64,000 nt of DNA from Bradyrhizobium manausense. GTDB taxonomy: Bacteria > Pseudomonadota > Alphaproteobacteria > Rhizobiales > Xanthobacteraceae. Location: contig NZ_JAFCJI010000001.1 in NCBI RefSeq assembly GCF_018131105.1, forward strand, positions 3,038,001-3,102,000, written 5' to 3'. Under the pieces are notes generated by a model. The model searched no databases and was not told the origin of the DNA. It saw only the letters and a list, made by a program, of their open reading frames with translations. The stretch's first letter is position 1, and each line of letters opens with the position of its first letter. Positions 53,931 to 63,529 of the stretch are shown piece by piece. The position numbers and the translations under genes are program-made.

Positions 53931-56222
53931 ATGCTTGACTACAGCCAGCCGATTGATCGGGCCAGAACTCCGACCGCGTCGGAAGCCCCGCCACGGACAT
54001 CCGAGGCCGGCTTCAACGTGCTGGAGCTCGTCAGCCTGCTGTGGCGGCGCAAGATCGCGATTGCCTCAGCCGCTCTGATTGGCGCGTGCCTCGCGGTCAC
54101 GGTCGGCAAGAGCCTGACGCCGCGGTACACCGCCATCGCCCAGCTTTACGTCGACCCGCGCGAGCTTCAGCTCGTCGATCGCGAGCTCACACCGCGCGCG
54201 CAGGACGTCTCCGGCATGTCCATGGTGGTGGAGAGCCAGGCGCGCCTGATCACCTCCAACAGCGTGCTGTTGCAGGTGATCCAGCAGGCTGGTCTCGACA
54301 AGGATCCGGAATTCGGCGGCGGTGACGGCAAGACCTTGACCTCGTCCCTGCTCGGCCTGATCGGCCTTCAGGCGCGGGCGCCCTCCGCTGCGGAGACCAA
54401 GGAGGTGCAGCTTGCAGCCCTCGACGCGCTGAACAAGCACATCACGATCCGCAAGACCGAGAAGAGCTTCATCGTCGACATCGAAGTCTGGTCGATCGAT
54501 CCGGCCAAGGCCGCGATGCTCGCCAACACCCTGACCAACACCTACCTCACGGAGTCCCGCAACTCCCAGGCCCTGGCGGCGCGGCGCGCGACCAGCGAAT
54601 TGTCGGGCCGGCTGAAGGAGCTGCGCGAGCGGCTGCGCAATGCCGAGACCGCACTGGCAACCTACAAGGCCCAGAACAATTTCGTCGGTACCCAGGACTC
54701 GCTGATCTCGGATCAGCAGCTCTCCTCCAGCAACCAGCGGCTGTCCGCGGCCCGCGCCGCGACGATGGACGCGCAGGCACGGCTGGACCAGATCGAGGCG
54801 AACAAGCGGACCGCCGCGGATGCAGGCGCGATCCCCGAAGCGCTGCAATCGCCGACCATTGCCAATTTGCGCGCGCAATATGCGGATGCCCGCAAGAAAT
54901 ATGCGGAGCAGACCGCCGAGCTCGGCCCACGTCATCCCGCGTTGCGCCAGACCGAAAAGCAGGTCGAAGATCTCAAGCGCACGATCAACGAGGAGATCGA
55001 GCGCTTTGCGCTGTCGGCCAAGAACGATCTGACGCGCGCCCGCGACTACGAGGCGTCGCTCAACCGGGCGCTGGAAGTGCAGAAGCGGCAGAGCCTGCAG
55101 CTCAGCCAGGCCGCCGTGCGGCTGCGCGAGCTCGAGCGTGAGGCCGACGCGAGCCGCGACGTCTACCAATCCTTCCTCAAGCGCTCGCGCGAGACTGAGG
55201 AGCAGGAAACCCTGAACACTTCGGCAGCCCGCGTCATCGGTGAGGCCACTGTGCCGCAGCGCCGCTCGTTCCCGCCGGGAATGAGTTTGTTCGCGATGAT
55301 CGGCTTCATGTTCGGCGCGCTCGCCGCCGCCTGCTGGTTCGTCGCGGCAGAACATCTGTTCAACGGCGCGTCCGCCCCCGAACCGCGCCGCCGAGCGCAG
55401 ACGCCCTCGCCTGACGTCCTGCGGCCTCAGCCCGAATCCATCACGCCTTCACCTGCGCTTGCGCTGGTCGAGAAGCCGCTAATCGCCCGTCTCCAGGAAG
55501 CGGACGTGATCCGCACGCTCGGCGCGATTCTCGCCACCGGCGGCGGCGTCGACCTGACCCGAATCGGCTGGCCGACGCTGCGCCCCGGATTTCCGCTGAC
55601 GACGCTGCTAAACGCCTGGCGCGACATGCGTGCCGCGATGGCCCGCCGCGCCGGCGGCAAGACCATGCCGGTGATGGCACTGGTCGGTGCCGGCGACACC
55701 ACCGGCCGCAGCGTGACCGCGCTGAACTTCGCGCTCGCCGCCGCGCGCGACGGCAGCCGCGTGCTGATGATCGATGCCGACCATCAGGCGCACACGCTCT
55801 CGAGCAGAATCAATCGGCCCGGCAAGAGCGAACCCGGCAAACTCGGCTGGCTCTCGATCGGCAACAAAGCCGCGCGCGAGATCAAGACCGTCAACGGAAT
55901 CTCGGTGCTGCCTGCGACCGGGAGCGATGCCGGCAAGGCTGCTGACGCCATCAGCAAGGCGATCGCGCAGGCGCGCTCGGCCGGTGGCTATGACCTCGTC
56001 ATTCTCGACGGCCCCGAGATGCCGCTCTCTGCCGCGGGCCGCAAGCTGCTCGATGGTACTGACGCGCTGGTGGCGGTGCTGCCGACCAGCCTCGACATCA
56101 ACGACAGCATGGAAGACATCCTGACCGCACTCGGCGGCGCCCAGCGCAAGCTCGTCGGTGTCGTGCTCGACGAACTCACGCCTGCAACCCAAACGCGCCA
56201 GCGAGGCAAACAATATGCTTGA
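53931..56222 (+). CDS. Wzz-type polysaccharide co-polymerase fused to BY-kinase-like domain with degenerate P-loop
   Basis: A 763-residue inner-membrane protein controlling polysaccharide chain length and export. A Wzz domain at residues 30-130 with membrane helix one (IAIASAALIGACLAVTVGKS) is followed by a long periplasmic coiled coil (about 200-430) and membrane helix two near 450 (MSLFAMIGFMFGALAAACWF). The cytoplasmic part, from about 585, is BY-kinase-like: RVLMIDAD as Walker A', LVILDGPEMP as Walker B. The P-loop reads VGAGDTTGRSVT, Arg in place of the essential Lys, and the tail has no tyrosine cluster. Kinase activity is doubtful. GGGGACG precedes the ATG. Confidence 0.87.
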   Translation: MLDYSQPIDRARTPTASEAPPRTSEAGFNVLELVSLLWRRKIAIASAALIGACLAVTVGKSLTPRYTAIAQLYVDPRELQLVDRELTPRAQDVSGMSMVVESQARLITSNSVLLQVIQQAGLDKDPEFGGGDGKTLTSSLLGLIGLQARAPSAAETKEVQLAALDALNKHITIRKTEKSFIVDIEVWSIDPAKAAMLANTLTNTYLTESRNSQALAARRATSELSGRLKELRERLRNAETALATYKAQNNFVGTQDSLISDQQLSSSNQRLSAARAATMDAQARLDQIEANKRTAADAGAIPEALQSPTIANLRAQYADARKKYAEQTAELGPRHPALRQTEKQVEDLKRTINEEIERFALSAKNDLTRARDYEASLNRALEVQKRQSLQLSQAAVRLRELEREADASRDVYQSFLKRSRETEEQETLNTSAARVIGEATVPQRRSFPPGMSLFAMIGFMFGALAAACWFVAAEHLFNGASAPEPRRRAQTPSPDVLRPQPESITPSPALALVEKPLIARLQEADVIRTLGAILATGGGVDLTRIGWPTLRPGFPLTTLLNAWRDMRAAMARRAGGKTMPVMALVGAGDTTGRSVTALNFALAAARDGSRVLMIDADHQAHTLSSRINRPGKSEPGKLGWLSIGNKAAREIKTVNGISVLPATGSDAGKAADAISKAIAQARSAGGYDLVILDGPEMPLSAAGRKLLDGTDALVAVLPTSLDINDSMEDILTALGGAQRKLVGVVLDELTPATQTRQRGKQYA

Positions 56223-57021
56223 GCGCCGCGTCAATCCCGAAGGCCGGGCCGCGACGGCCGACGTACCACGGATCACCGTTGGCGGTCTTCGCATGGCCGC
56301 ACTCGACCTGGAAGCGACCGCCGACTTCATGATCGAAGCCACCGATCGGAGCCACCGTATCAGCCGGCCGCTGTATCTGACCTCGGCCAATGGCGAGGTG
56401 CTGGCGCGCTGTTCGACAGAGCCGCAGACCGATCGCCTGTTCCGCGCAGCCGATCTGATCAATGCCGACGGCCAGCCGCTGGTGACGGCATCGCGGCTTC
56501 AATCCTGGTTTCCGCTGCCGGAGCGCGTTGCCACCACCGACCTGTTCCATGTCGTCGCACGCAAGTCGCAGGATACCGGCCGTACCTTCTACATGCTCGG
56601 CGCCAGCGAGGAAGAGAACGCCGCAGCGGTCAGACGCGTCCAGAACCTGTATCCGAAGCTGAAGATCGTCGGATATAGCCATGGCTATCTTCGTGGCGAC
56701 GCCATGCGCGCCAAGGTCGAGGAGATCAATGCTCTCTCGCCCGACTTCCTCTGGGTCGCACTCGGCGTGCCCAACGAGCAGGTTTTCGTCGAGGAATACA
56801 CCCCGCTGCTGACCAATGTCGGCGTCATCAAAACGTCAGGCGGCCTGTTCAACTTCCTGTCGGGCAGCCGCTCCCGCGCGCCGCAATGGATGCAGAAGGT
56901 CGGGCTCGAATGGGCCTGGCGCACCTGGCTCGAGCCGCGCCGCCTGCTCTGGCGCTATTTGACCACCAACCCCCGCGCGATCTATCTTCTCTTCAGCCGC
57001 AACCGGCCCCTCAATCGCTGA
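56215..57021 (+). CDS. WecG/TagA/CpsF family glycosyltransferase (GT26)
   Basis: A 268-residue cytoplasmic or membrane-associated glycosyltransferase. Family stretches are LINADGQPLVTASRLQSWFP near residue 82, GRTFYMLGASEEENAAAVRR near 120, DFLWVALGVPNEQVFVEEY near 180, and GVIKTSGGLFNFLSGSRSRA followed by APQWMQKVGLEWAWRTWLEP. GT26 enzymes add N-acetylmannosaminuronate or glucose-type sugars to lipid-linked intermediates. It overlaps the Wzz gene by eight bases; galE follows in 16. Confidence 0.92.
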   Translation: MLERRVNPEGRAATADVPRITVGGLRMAALDLEATADFMIEATDRSHRISRPLYLTSANGEVLARCSTEPQTDRLFRAADLINADGQPLVTASRLQSWFPLPERVATTDLFHVVARKSQDTGRTFYMLGASEEENAAAVRRVQNLYPKLKIVGYSHGYLRGDAMRAKVEEINALSPDFLWVALGVPNEQVFVEEYTPLLTNVGVIKTSGGLFNFLSGSRSRAPQWMQKVGLEWAWRTWLEPRRLLWRYLTTNPRAIYLLFSRNRPLNR

Positions 57022-57037
57022 AGAGTAGAAGAACGAC

Positions 57038-58030
57038 ATGACCGATCGACCGACAGTCCTCGTCACAGGGGGCGCGGGCTATATTGGCTCGCATGCCTGC
57101 CGCGCCTTGACCGCTGCCGGCTATCGGCCTGTCGTTTATGACAATCTCTCGACAGGTCATCGCAATTTTGTGACCGGGGAACTTGTCGCGGGCGATCTGC
57201 TCGACGCAGCAGCCTTGGCACGCACCTTTGCCGATCACAAAGTGACGGCCGTGATGCATTTTGCGGCAGCGAGCCTCGTCGGCGAGTCCATGACCGATCC
57301 GCAGAAATATTACATCAACAACGTCCAGGGCACGTTGTCGCTGCTGCAGGCAATGCGCGATGCAGGCTGTCATCGCATCGTGTTCTCCTCGACCGGCGCC
57401 GTCTATGGCAACGCCGATTCCAAGGAACTTCCGGAAGATTTTCCCTGCGCACCGATCAACCCCTACGGAGCTTCGAAGTGGATGATCGAGCGCATGCTCG
57501 CCGACTACCGCTCAGCCTACGGCTTCGGCGCGTTCTGCCTGCGCTATTTCAATGCCAGCGGCGCCGATCCGGCCGGCGGTATCGGCGAACTGCGTGACAA
57601 CGAAACCCATCTCATCCCCCGCGCCATGATGGCGTTGCAGGGCCATGTCGAATTCGCCGTGTTCGGCGATGACTATGATACGCCTGACGGCACCGCGATC
57701 CGTGACTACATCCACGTTACTGACCTCGCCGCTGCACATGTCGCGGCGTTGAAGCTCCTGGAAACGGGACATGCCGGCGGCAGCTTCAATCTCGGCACCG
57801 GCTCAGGCTTCTCGGTGCGCGAGATTCTCAACGCCATCAGGCAGGAGACCGGGCGCGACGTGCCGCACACGGTCAAGCCGCGCCGCGCCGGCGATCCCAC
57901 TTATCTGGTCGCCGACGCCTCTGCCGCACGCAAGGTTCTCGACTTCGTCCCGCGCCATTCCGACCTGTCGACCGTGATCCGAACGGCCTGGGCCTGGCAC
58001 CAGAAGGCACATCCACTCAAGGCGCGCTAA
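57038..58030 (+). CDS. galE: UDP-glucose 4-epimerase GalE
   Basis: A 330-residue NAD-dependent epimerase interconverting UDP-glucose and UDP-galactose, supplying galactose for exopolysaccharide. Rossmann motif VLVTGGAGYIGSHACRAL at residues 7-24; catalytic Ser and YxxxK in VFSSTGAVYGN and INPYGASKWMIERML near 122-150; the family FNASGADPAGGIGE and GTAIRDYIHVTDLA stretches; C-terminal PRRAGDPTYLVADAS. Third gene of the Wzz-GT26-galE unit; convergent with the GGDEF-EAL gene. Confidence 0.95.
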   Translation: MTDRPTVLVTGGAGYIGSHACRALTAAGYRPVVYDNLSTGHRNFVTGELVAGDLLDAAALARTFADHKVTAVMHFAAASLVGESMTDPQKYYINNVQGTLSLLQAMRDAGCHRIVFSSTGAVYGNADSKELPEDFPCAPINPYGASKWMIERMLADYRSAYGFGAFCLRYFNASGADPAGGIGELRDNETHLIPRAMMALQGHVEFAVFGDDYDTPDGTAIRDYIHVTDLAAAHVAALKLLETGHAGGSFNLGTGSGFSVREILNAIRQETGRDVPHTVKPRRAGDPTYLVADASAARKVLDFVPRHSDLSTVIRTAWAWHQKAHPLKAR

Positions 58031-58043
58031 GCAACCGCTGCCG

Positions 58044-61000
58044 TCAGACGACAGCGCGTTTCGGCCGGAGCGCCGCGGCTTCGCCGACGGCCGGGTCCGT
58101 CTCCGGCTGGAGCGGCGGCGCGACGGGCAATACCATCGGCCGCAGCAACTCGGCCATCTGGTCCGCCGGCAACGGCTTTGCGATCAGGAATCCTTGCATC
58201 TCGTCGCAGCCATGGGTTCGCAGGAATGCCTCCTGCTCGGCGTTCTCGACGCCCTCGGCGACCACGGTCATACCGAGCGCCTTGCCCATGCTGATGATCG
58301 CCTGCGCGATCGCCTGGTCTTCCGAATCCTGCGGCAGGTCGCGCACGAAGGAGCGGTCGATCTTGATCGTGTCGATCGGGAAGTGCTTCATCAGCGACAT
58401 CGACGAATAGCCGGTGCCGAAATCGTCGATTGCAAGCCGGATGCCGCGGCTCTGGATCGCGTCGAGCACCTTCAGCGCGCGCCCGACATTGCGCATCATC
58501 ATACTCTCGGTGACTTCGAGCTGGAGCAGTACCGGCGACAATCCGGAAGCCGCCAGGGCCTCGTCGACGTCCTGCAACAGGTGCTCGTCGGCAAACTGCC
58601 GCGGTGACAAGTTGACCGCCATCGACAATGGGAGCAGGCCGCGGCGCTGCCAGGCCATCGCTTGCGCGCAGGCCTCGTTCAGAACCCAGCGGCCAATCGG
58701 CACGATCAGGCCGGTTTCCTCCGCAAGCGGAATGAACTGCGCCGGCGAGACGTTGCCGAGATCGGGATGGCTCCAGCGCAGCAGCGCTTCCACGCCGGTG
58801 ATCTGGCCGGACTCCATGTCGACCTTGGGCTGATAGTTCAGCGAGAACTGCTCACGCTCCAGCGCGCGGCGCAGCGCGCTTTCGAGCGACAGCCGCTCGA
58901 TCGACTGCGTCTTCACTTCCTTGGAGAAGAAGCGATAGCCGTTCTTGCCGTCTTCCTTGGCGAGATACATCGCCATGTCGGCGTTCTTGGTCAGCGTCTG
59001 CGCGTCGGCGCCGTTGGCCGGATACATCGCGATGCCGATCGAGGCCGTGGTGTGGCACTCATGGCCGGCAAGTTCCATGGGTTTGCCGAGGGCCGCCAAC
59101 AGCGCGGTGGCGATGTGCTGGACGTCGTCGATCTCGCCGCACTGGTCGAGGATCACCACGAACTCGTCGCCGCCGAGCCGTGCCACCACGTCGCTGGCCC
59201 GCAGCGCGCCGCGCAGCCGGTTCGCCACCTCGAGCAGCAGCAGATCGCCGGCTTCGTGGCCCAGCGAATCGTTGATGACCTTGAAACGGTCGAGATCGAT
59301 GAACAGCACCGCGAAACGGTGATCGTGGCGTTGTGCCGCGTCGATCGCCTCGCGCAGCAATCCGTTGAAAGTCTCGCGGTTCGGCAGATCGGTCAGGCTG
59401 TCGTGGGAGGCGAGGTACTCGATCCGCTCGTCGGCCTCGTTCTTCTCGTCGGCGCGATCGAAATTCTCCATCGCGAAGGAGACGTTGTCGGCCAGGCGCT
59501 GCAACAGCTCGACGAACTCGGTGGTGAAGGTCTCGTGCTCGATCGACATGTAAATCATGACGCCGACCGCCCTGTCGTGCGTGATCAGCGGGAACGCTGC
59601 GCCTGAGCGCGCGCCATCGCCCTGAAGGACAGCATGAAAGGCGCTGACACGACCGTCGTTGACATAATCGTTGCTGATGCAGGGTTGGCGGGTGCGGAAC
59701 GCCGTACCGCTCATGCCGCGGCCTTCGGGCCGGTCGGCATCGATGGAGAGACGAACGTTTCGGGTGGTCTCGGCGGAAGGTCCCGCCGCCGCCACGATCG
59801 CGAGCTGATCGGTATCGGCGCTGGCCAGGGCAATCGTCGTGGACGTGAACTTGCCGCCGGTGGAAGCGGCCTGACACACCAGCTCGAACAACTCGGCGCG
59901 TGACTTGGCGCGCACGATGGCTTCATTGGTGGCGCTCAGCGCCGCGAACATGCGCGTCAGGCGCTCCTTTTGCGCCTCGGTCCGTGCGCGTTCCTCGGCC
60001 CGGTCGAAATTGTCGAGCGCAAAGGAGACGTTTTCCGCCAGCCGCCCGAGCAACTGAATGAGGTCGGGCGTGAACGTACCTTCGTCCGGCGAGAGGAACA
60101 GCAGGACGCCAATGGCATCGGTGCCGTTCTTCAGCAGGGGAAAACAGCCGCCCGACTTGGTGCCCTGATCGCGCGCGATCTGATGCCACTGCGTGGTGCG
60201 GATATCGGTGAGGATCTCGTTGGCCACACAGGGCGCCTTGGTGCGGAACGTGGTACCGGCCAGGCCCCGCCCCCGCGGATCATCGGCCGAGGTCGAAAAT
60301 CTCCATTTCTCGACATGACTGCGGCACTCGCCCTTGGTGACGGCGATGTCGAGATAGCGCCCGGTCGGGTCGGCCATGGCGATCGTGGCGGACGAGAAGG
60401 TACCGCCGAGCACGGCGGCCTCGCAAACCGCGTCGAACAACTCGGCGCGGGTCTTCACGCGCATGATCGCCTCGTTGGTCGCGCTCAGCGCCTCCAACAT
60501 GCCTCGCAGGCGATTGCGTTGCATCTCGGCTTTCGCCTTCTCCTCCGAGCGGTCGAAATTCTCGAGCGCGAAGGCGACATTGGCCTGGAGCCGTTGCAAC
60601 AGCTCGACAAACTCAGGCGTGAACGTGCCACGCTCCGGAGAGTTGAAGAGGAATACGCCCTCGACGGTCTCGCCGTTGAACAGCGGCAGGGCCGCAGAGG
60701 ATCCGATGCCATTGCGGCGGGCGTTGGCCTGCCAGGGCTTGATCCGGTCATCGGCCAGTACGTCGTTGCTGATGCAGGGCTGGCGCGTCCGGAAGGCCGT
60801 TCCGGTCAATCCGCGCCCTTCGGGCTCCTGCTCGGAGGTGGAGAACTTGAAGCCGCGAACCATATCCGCGTTCGGCCCATAGCAGGCGACGACACGGAGC
60901 AGCTCGGCATGGTGATCGACCAGCGCGATCGTGGCCGAGGTGAACTTGGCGCCCTTCGCCGTCGCTGCGCAGACGAGGTCGAAAAGCTCGGCCCGGGAGT

Positions 61001-62159
61001 GCGCGCGCAAGATCGCTTCATTGGTCGCGCTGAGGGCCGCATACATGCGCGCCAGGCGCTCCTCCTCCTCGGCAATCAGCGCCTTCTCGGTTTCACGGTC
61101 GAAATTGTCGATCGCGAAACAGACGTTCTCGGCGATGCGCAACATCAGCGCGACGATTTCCTCATCCTTGGCCCAGGACTGACTGAGGAAGGACAGGATG
61201 ACACCGATGCTCTGGCCATGCCTGGTCAGCGGTGCCGCGACACAGGCGGCGACGCCGGTGCTGAGATTGGGCTGCTCCCACGGCGTCCCCTTGGTCCGAC
61301 GCGCGAGGTCGCGCTCGACAATGGGCCGCTGGGTTCGAAACACCTCGCCGGAGATGCCGCGGCCATAGGGATTCTCGGGATCGGTGGAATAGCGCGTCTG
61401 CGCCACGATCTCCAGATTCTTTCCCGTGCCGGCCACGGGCCGCAACCAGTGCGAATCCTGCTCCTTCAGCAGAACAAACGTCGCCAACGACTTGCCGCCG
61501 TGCACGGAGGCATCGCAGACGAGCTGATACAGCTCCTGCTCGGTTTTTGCACGCAGGATGGCTTCATTGGTTGCGCTCAGCGCGCCGAACATGCGGTTGA
61601 GCCGCCGCGTCGCGCGATCGCTGGTCTGCCGCGCGGTCTCGCGTGCGAAATTGTCCAAGGCATAGGAAATGTTGCCCGACATACGCTCGAACAGCGATAC
61701 CATCTGCGCGTCGAGCGAGCCGGCCTGGCTGCGGGTCACGAACAGCACACCGACGCTCTTGCCGTTGCACAGAAGCGGCAGCGCCGCCGCGGCGCCGATC
61801 TTCGCGCTGGCCGCGCCCTCACGCCACGCCAGGGAGCGCGGATCGTTCAGATAGTCGTTGCTGATGCAGAGCTTCTGGTTGCGAAACGCCTCACCGCCGA
61901 CGCCCAAGCCCTCAGGCTCGCCGGCTTCCGTGGTGATCTTGATCGCGCGCAGCCGCGCCACGTCGTCGCCGCAGCCGGCGGCAAAGCGCAAGCGCTGACC
62001 ATCCGGGTCTGCCAGGAACACGGCAACGGCCATGAAGTCTCCACTCGAAAATCCGGCGTCGCAGACCTTCTGGTACAGCTCGTCCGGCGATTTCGCGTAG
62101 AGGATCGCCTCATTGATAGCGCTCAACGCCGCAAAGGTGCGCGCGAGTGTCGTCGACAC
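58044..62159 (-). CDS. Five-GAF, GGDEF and EAL protein (cyclic-di-GMP synthesis and/or breakdown)
   Basis: A 1371-residue cytoplasmic sensor. Five consecutive GAF domains of about 180 residues each fill residues 1 to about 910; each opens with the same ALSATNEAI helix (first copy ALSAINEAI) and includes a FRTRQPCISND-like stretch. GGDEF starts near 919 (HDSLTDLPNRETF) with intact GGDEF at 996-1000 and I-site RASD just before it. EAL starts near 1090 with EALLRW at 1124-1129 and DDFGTGYSS near 1245, both catalytic-type. There are no membrane helices. No other c-di-GMP gene is adjacent. The five GAFs look like serial duplications. Confidence 0.92.
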   Translation of the reverse strand: MSTTLARTFAALSAINEAILYAKSPDELYQKVCDAGFSSGDFMAVAVFLADPDGQRLRFAAGCGDDVARLRAIKITTEAGEPEGLGVGGEAFRNQKLCISNDYLNDPRSLAWREGAASAKIGAAAALPLLCNGKSVGVLFVTRSQAGSLDAQMVSLFERMSGNISYALDNFARETARQTSDRATRRLNRMFGALSATNEAILRAKTEQELYQLVCDASVHGGKSLATFVLLKEQDSHWLRPVAGTGKNLEIVAQTRYSTDPENPYGRGISGEVFRTQRPIVERDLARRTKGTPWEQPNLSTGVAACVAAPLTRHGQSIGVILSFLSQSWAKDEEIVALMLRIAENVCFAIDNFDRETEKALIAEEEERLARMYAALSATNEAILRAHSRAELFDLVCAATAKGAKFTSATIALVDHHAELLRVVACYGPNADMVRGFKFSTSEQEPEGRGLTGTAFRTRQPCISNDVLADDRIKPWQANARRNGIGSSAALPLFNGETVEGVFLFNSPERGTFTPEFVELLQRLQANVAFALENFDRSEEKAKAEMQRNRLRGMLEALSATNEAIMRVKTRAELFDAVCEAAVLGGTFSSATIAMADPTGRYLDIAVTKGECRSHVEKWRFSTSADDPRGRGLAGTTFRTKAPCVANEILTDIRTTQWHQIARDQGTKSGGCFPLLKNGTDAIGVLLFLSPDEGTFTPDLIQLLGRLAENVSFALDNFDRAEERARTEAQKERLTRMFAALSATNEAIVRAKSRAELFELVCQAASTGGKFTSTTIALASADTDQLAIVAAAGPSAETTRNVRLSIDADRPEGRGMSGTAFRTRQPCISNDYVNDGRVSAFHAVLQGDGARSGAAFPLITHDRAVGVMIYMSIEHETFTTEFVELLQRLADNVSFAMENFDRADEKNEADERIEYLASHDSLTDLPNRETFNGLLREAIDAAQRHDHRFAVLFIDLDRFKVINDSLGHEAGDLLLLEVANRLRGALRASDVVARLGGDEFVVILDQCGEIDDVQHIATALLAALGKPMELAGHECHTTASIGIAMYPANGADAQTLTKNADMAMYLAKEDGKNGYRFFSKEVKTQSIERLSLESALRRALEREQFSLNYQPKVDMESGQITGVEALLRWSHPDLGNVSPAQFIPLAEETGLIVPIGRWVLNEACAQAMAWQRRGLLPLSMAVNLSPRQFADEHLLQDVDEALAASGLSPVLLQLEVTESMMMRNVGRALKVLDAIQSRGIRLAIDDFGTGYSSMSLMKHFPIDTIKIDRSFVRDLPQDSEDQAIAQAIISMGKALGMTVVAEGVENAEQEAFLRTHGCDEMQGFLIAKPLPADQMAELLRPMVLPVAPPLQPETDPAVGEAAALRPKRAVV

Positions 62160-62455
62160 AATCTCAACTCCCGGGCATTTCTGCCTTTTTCTCCCAGACG
62201 ACGTTATCAGCGGGGATCGCCTAAGTGGTCGTTATTGCAGCAGGTAAACCGCCAATCAGAGTGAACGAGCTGCGAATGACAGCCGAAAAACTCCCGGGAA
62301 TACCGTCGCGCGGAAGGAACGTCCGACGAACGGCGTGCTCTCTTTACGAATTTGCAGCCCTGTATTGGTTTACGGGAGATTGATATCGCAGCCTCGCTTT
62401 GAGACGATGGCGTCCAACAACGAGCCCGTTAAGGGCACAAAGCCGAGGGAACGCC

Positions 62456-63508
62456 ATGCCCATCGTCAAGGCCGACCGCCTCACGCGAATCAGCGCTGCG
62501 CTGCTCCGTGCCGCGGGCGCCTCCGAGGAAGAAGCCGACGCCGTTGCTGTCGGATGCATCAACGCCAATCTCGCCGGGCACGATTCCCACGGCGTGATCG
62601 CGGTTCCCACCTATATCGACCGCATCAAGGCCGGACACATCGTCCCGGGCGCGAAATGGACCATCGTCCAGGAATCGGCGACCACGACCGTGATCGACGG
62701 CCATTGGGGCTTCGGCTTCCACGTCAACGCCAAGGCGATGGCGCTGACGATCGACAAGGCAAAGACGGCGAATGTCGCCGCCTGCACCGTGTTTCGACAA
62801 AGCCATGTCGGCCGCCTCGCCGCCTATCCGCTGATGGCAATGCGTGAAGGCATGATCGGGATTGCGACGGCGGACTCCGGCCGCTCGCCAAAGCACGTCG
62901 CGCCGTTCGGCGGCAAGGAGGCGCGGCTCGGCACCAACCCGATCTCGATCGCGGTGCCGTCCGATCTCGAGGCGCCCTTCTATCTGGACATGGCGACGTC
63001 GGCAGTGGCGGCCGGCAAGATCCAGCTCGCTGTCGCCCGCGGCGAGGAAATCCCGACGGGGTGGATCATCGATGCCGACGGACGGCACACCACCGATCCC
63101 ACCCAATACCGCAAGGGCGGCGCGCTGCTGCCGCTCGGCGGTACCGAGGGCTACAAGGGCAGCGGTCTGGCCGCGATGGTCGAGGTGCTCTGCGGCCTGC
63201 TCACCGGTCTCGGTTTCGGCGTCGAGCCGACGGGGCGGCACAACGACGGATGCTTCATGGCGGTGTTCAACGTCGCCGCATTCCGCCCGCTGAAAGAGTT
63301 CAAGCGCGAGGTCGCGGAATTCGCGCAATACCTGAAATCGACGCCGCCATCCGAGGGCAGCAAGGGCGTCTACTATCCCGGCGAGATCGAAGGCGTGCGC
63401 GAGCAGCAGCGATTGCGCGACGGCATCGAAATCGAGGATGCGACCTGGGAGAAGCTGCGCGCGCTGGCGCGCGACTACAGGCTCGACACCGTCCTTGATC
63501 TGTCCTGA
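62456..63508 (+). CDS. Malate/L-lactate dehydrogenase (Ldh2/YlbC) family oxidoreductase
   Basis: A 350-residue NAD(P)-dependent enzyme of the Ldh family, unlike classical Rossmann LDHs. Signature stretches: NLAGHDSHGVIAVPTYIDRI near residue 40 with catalytic His, RQSHVGRLAAYPLMAMREGM near 115-135, FGGKEARLGTNPISIAVPSD near 160, and GGTEGYKGSGLAAMVEVLCG near 230. Relatives use malate, lactate, sulfolactate or ureidoglycolate. GAGGGAACG precedes the ATG. The gene 21 bases downstream probably belongs to the same operon. Confidence 0.9.
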   Translation: MPIVKADRLTRISAALLRAAGASEEEADAVAVGCINANLAGHDSHGVIAVPTYIDRIKAGHIVPGAKWTIVQESATTTVIDGHWGFGFHVNAKAMALTIDKAKTANVAACTVFRQSHVGRLAAYPLMAMREGMIGIATADSGRSPKHVAPFGGKEARLGTNPISIAVPSDLEAPFYLDMATSAVAAGKIQLAVARGEEIPTGWIIDADGRHTTDPTQYRKGGALLPLGGTEGYKGSGLAAMVEVLCGLLTGLGFGVEPTGRHNDGCFMAVFNVAAFRPLKEFKREVAEFAQYLKSTPPSEGSKGVYYPGEIEGVREQQRLRDGIEIEDATWEKLRALARDYRLDTVLDLS

Positions 63509-63529
63509 CGCTAACAGGAGAACAGCAGC

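Noticed and set aside
53639..53938. 99-codon frame upstream of the Wzz gene
   Set aside because: No binding site, no family features, overlaps the start of the Wzz gene and has unstructured composition.
59970..62264. 764-codon plus-strand frame opposite the GAF/GGDEF/EAL gene
   Set aside because: Antisense shadow of the repeated GAF domains; no family features and no ribosome binding site.
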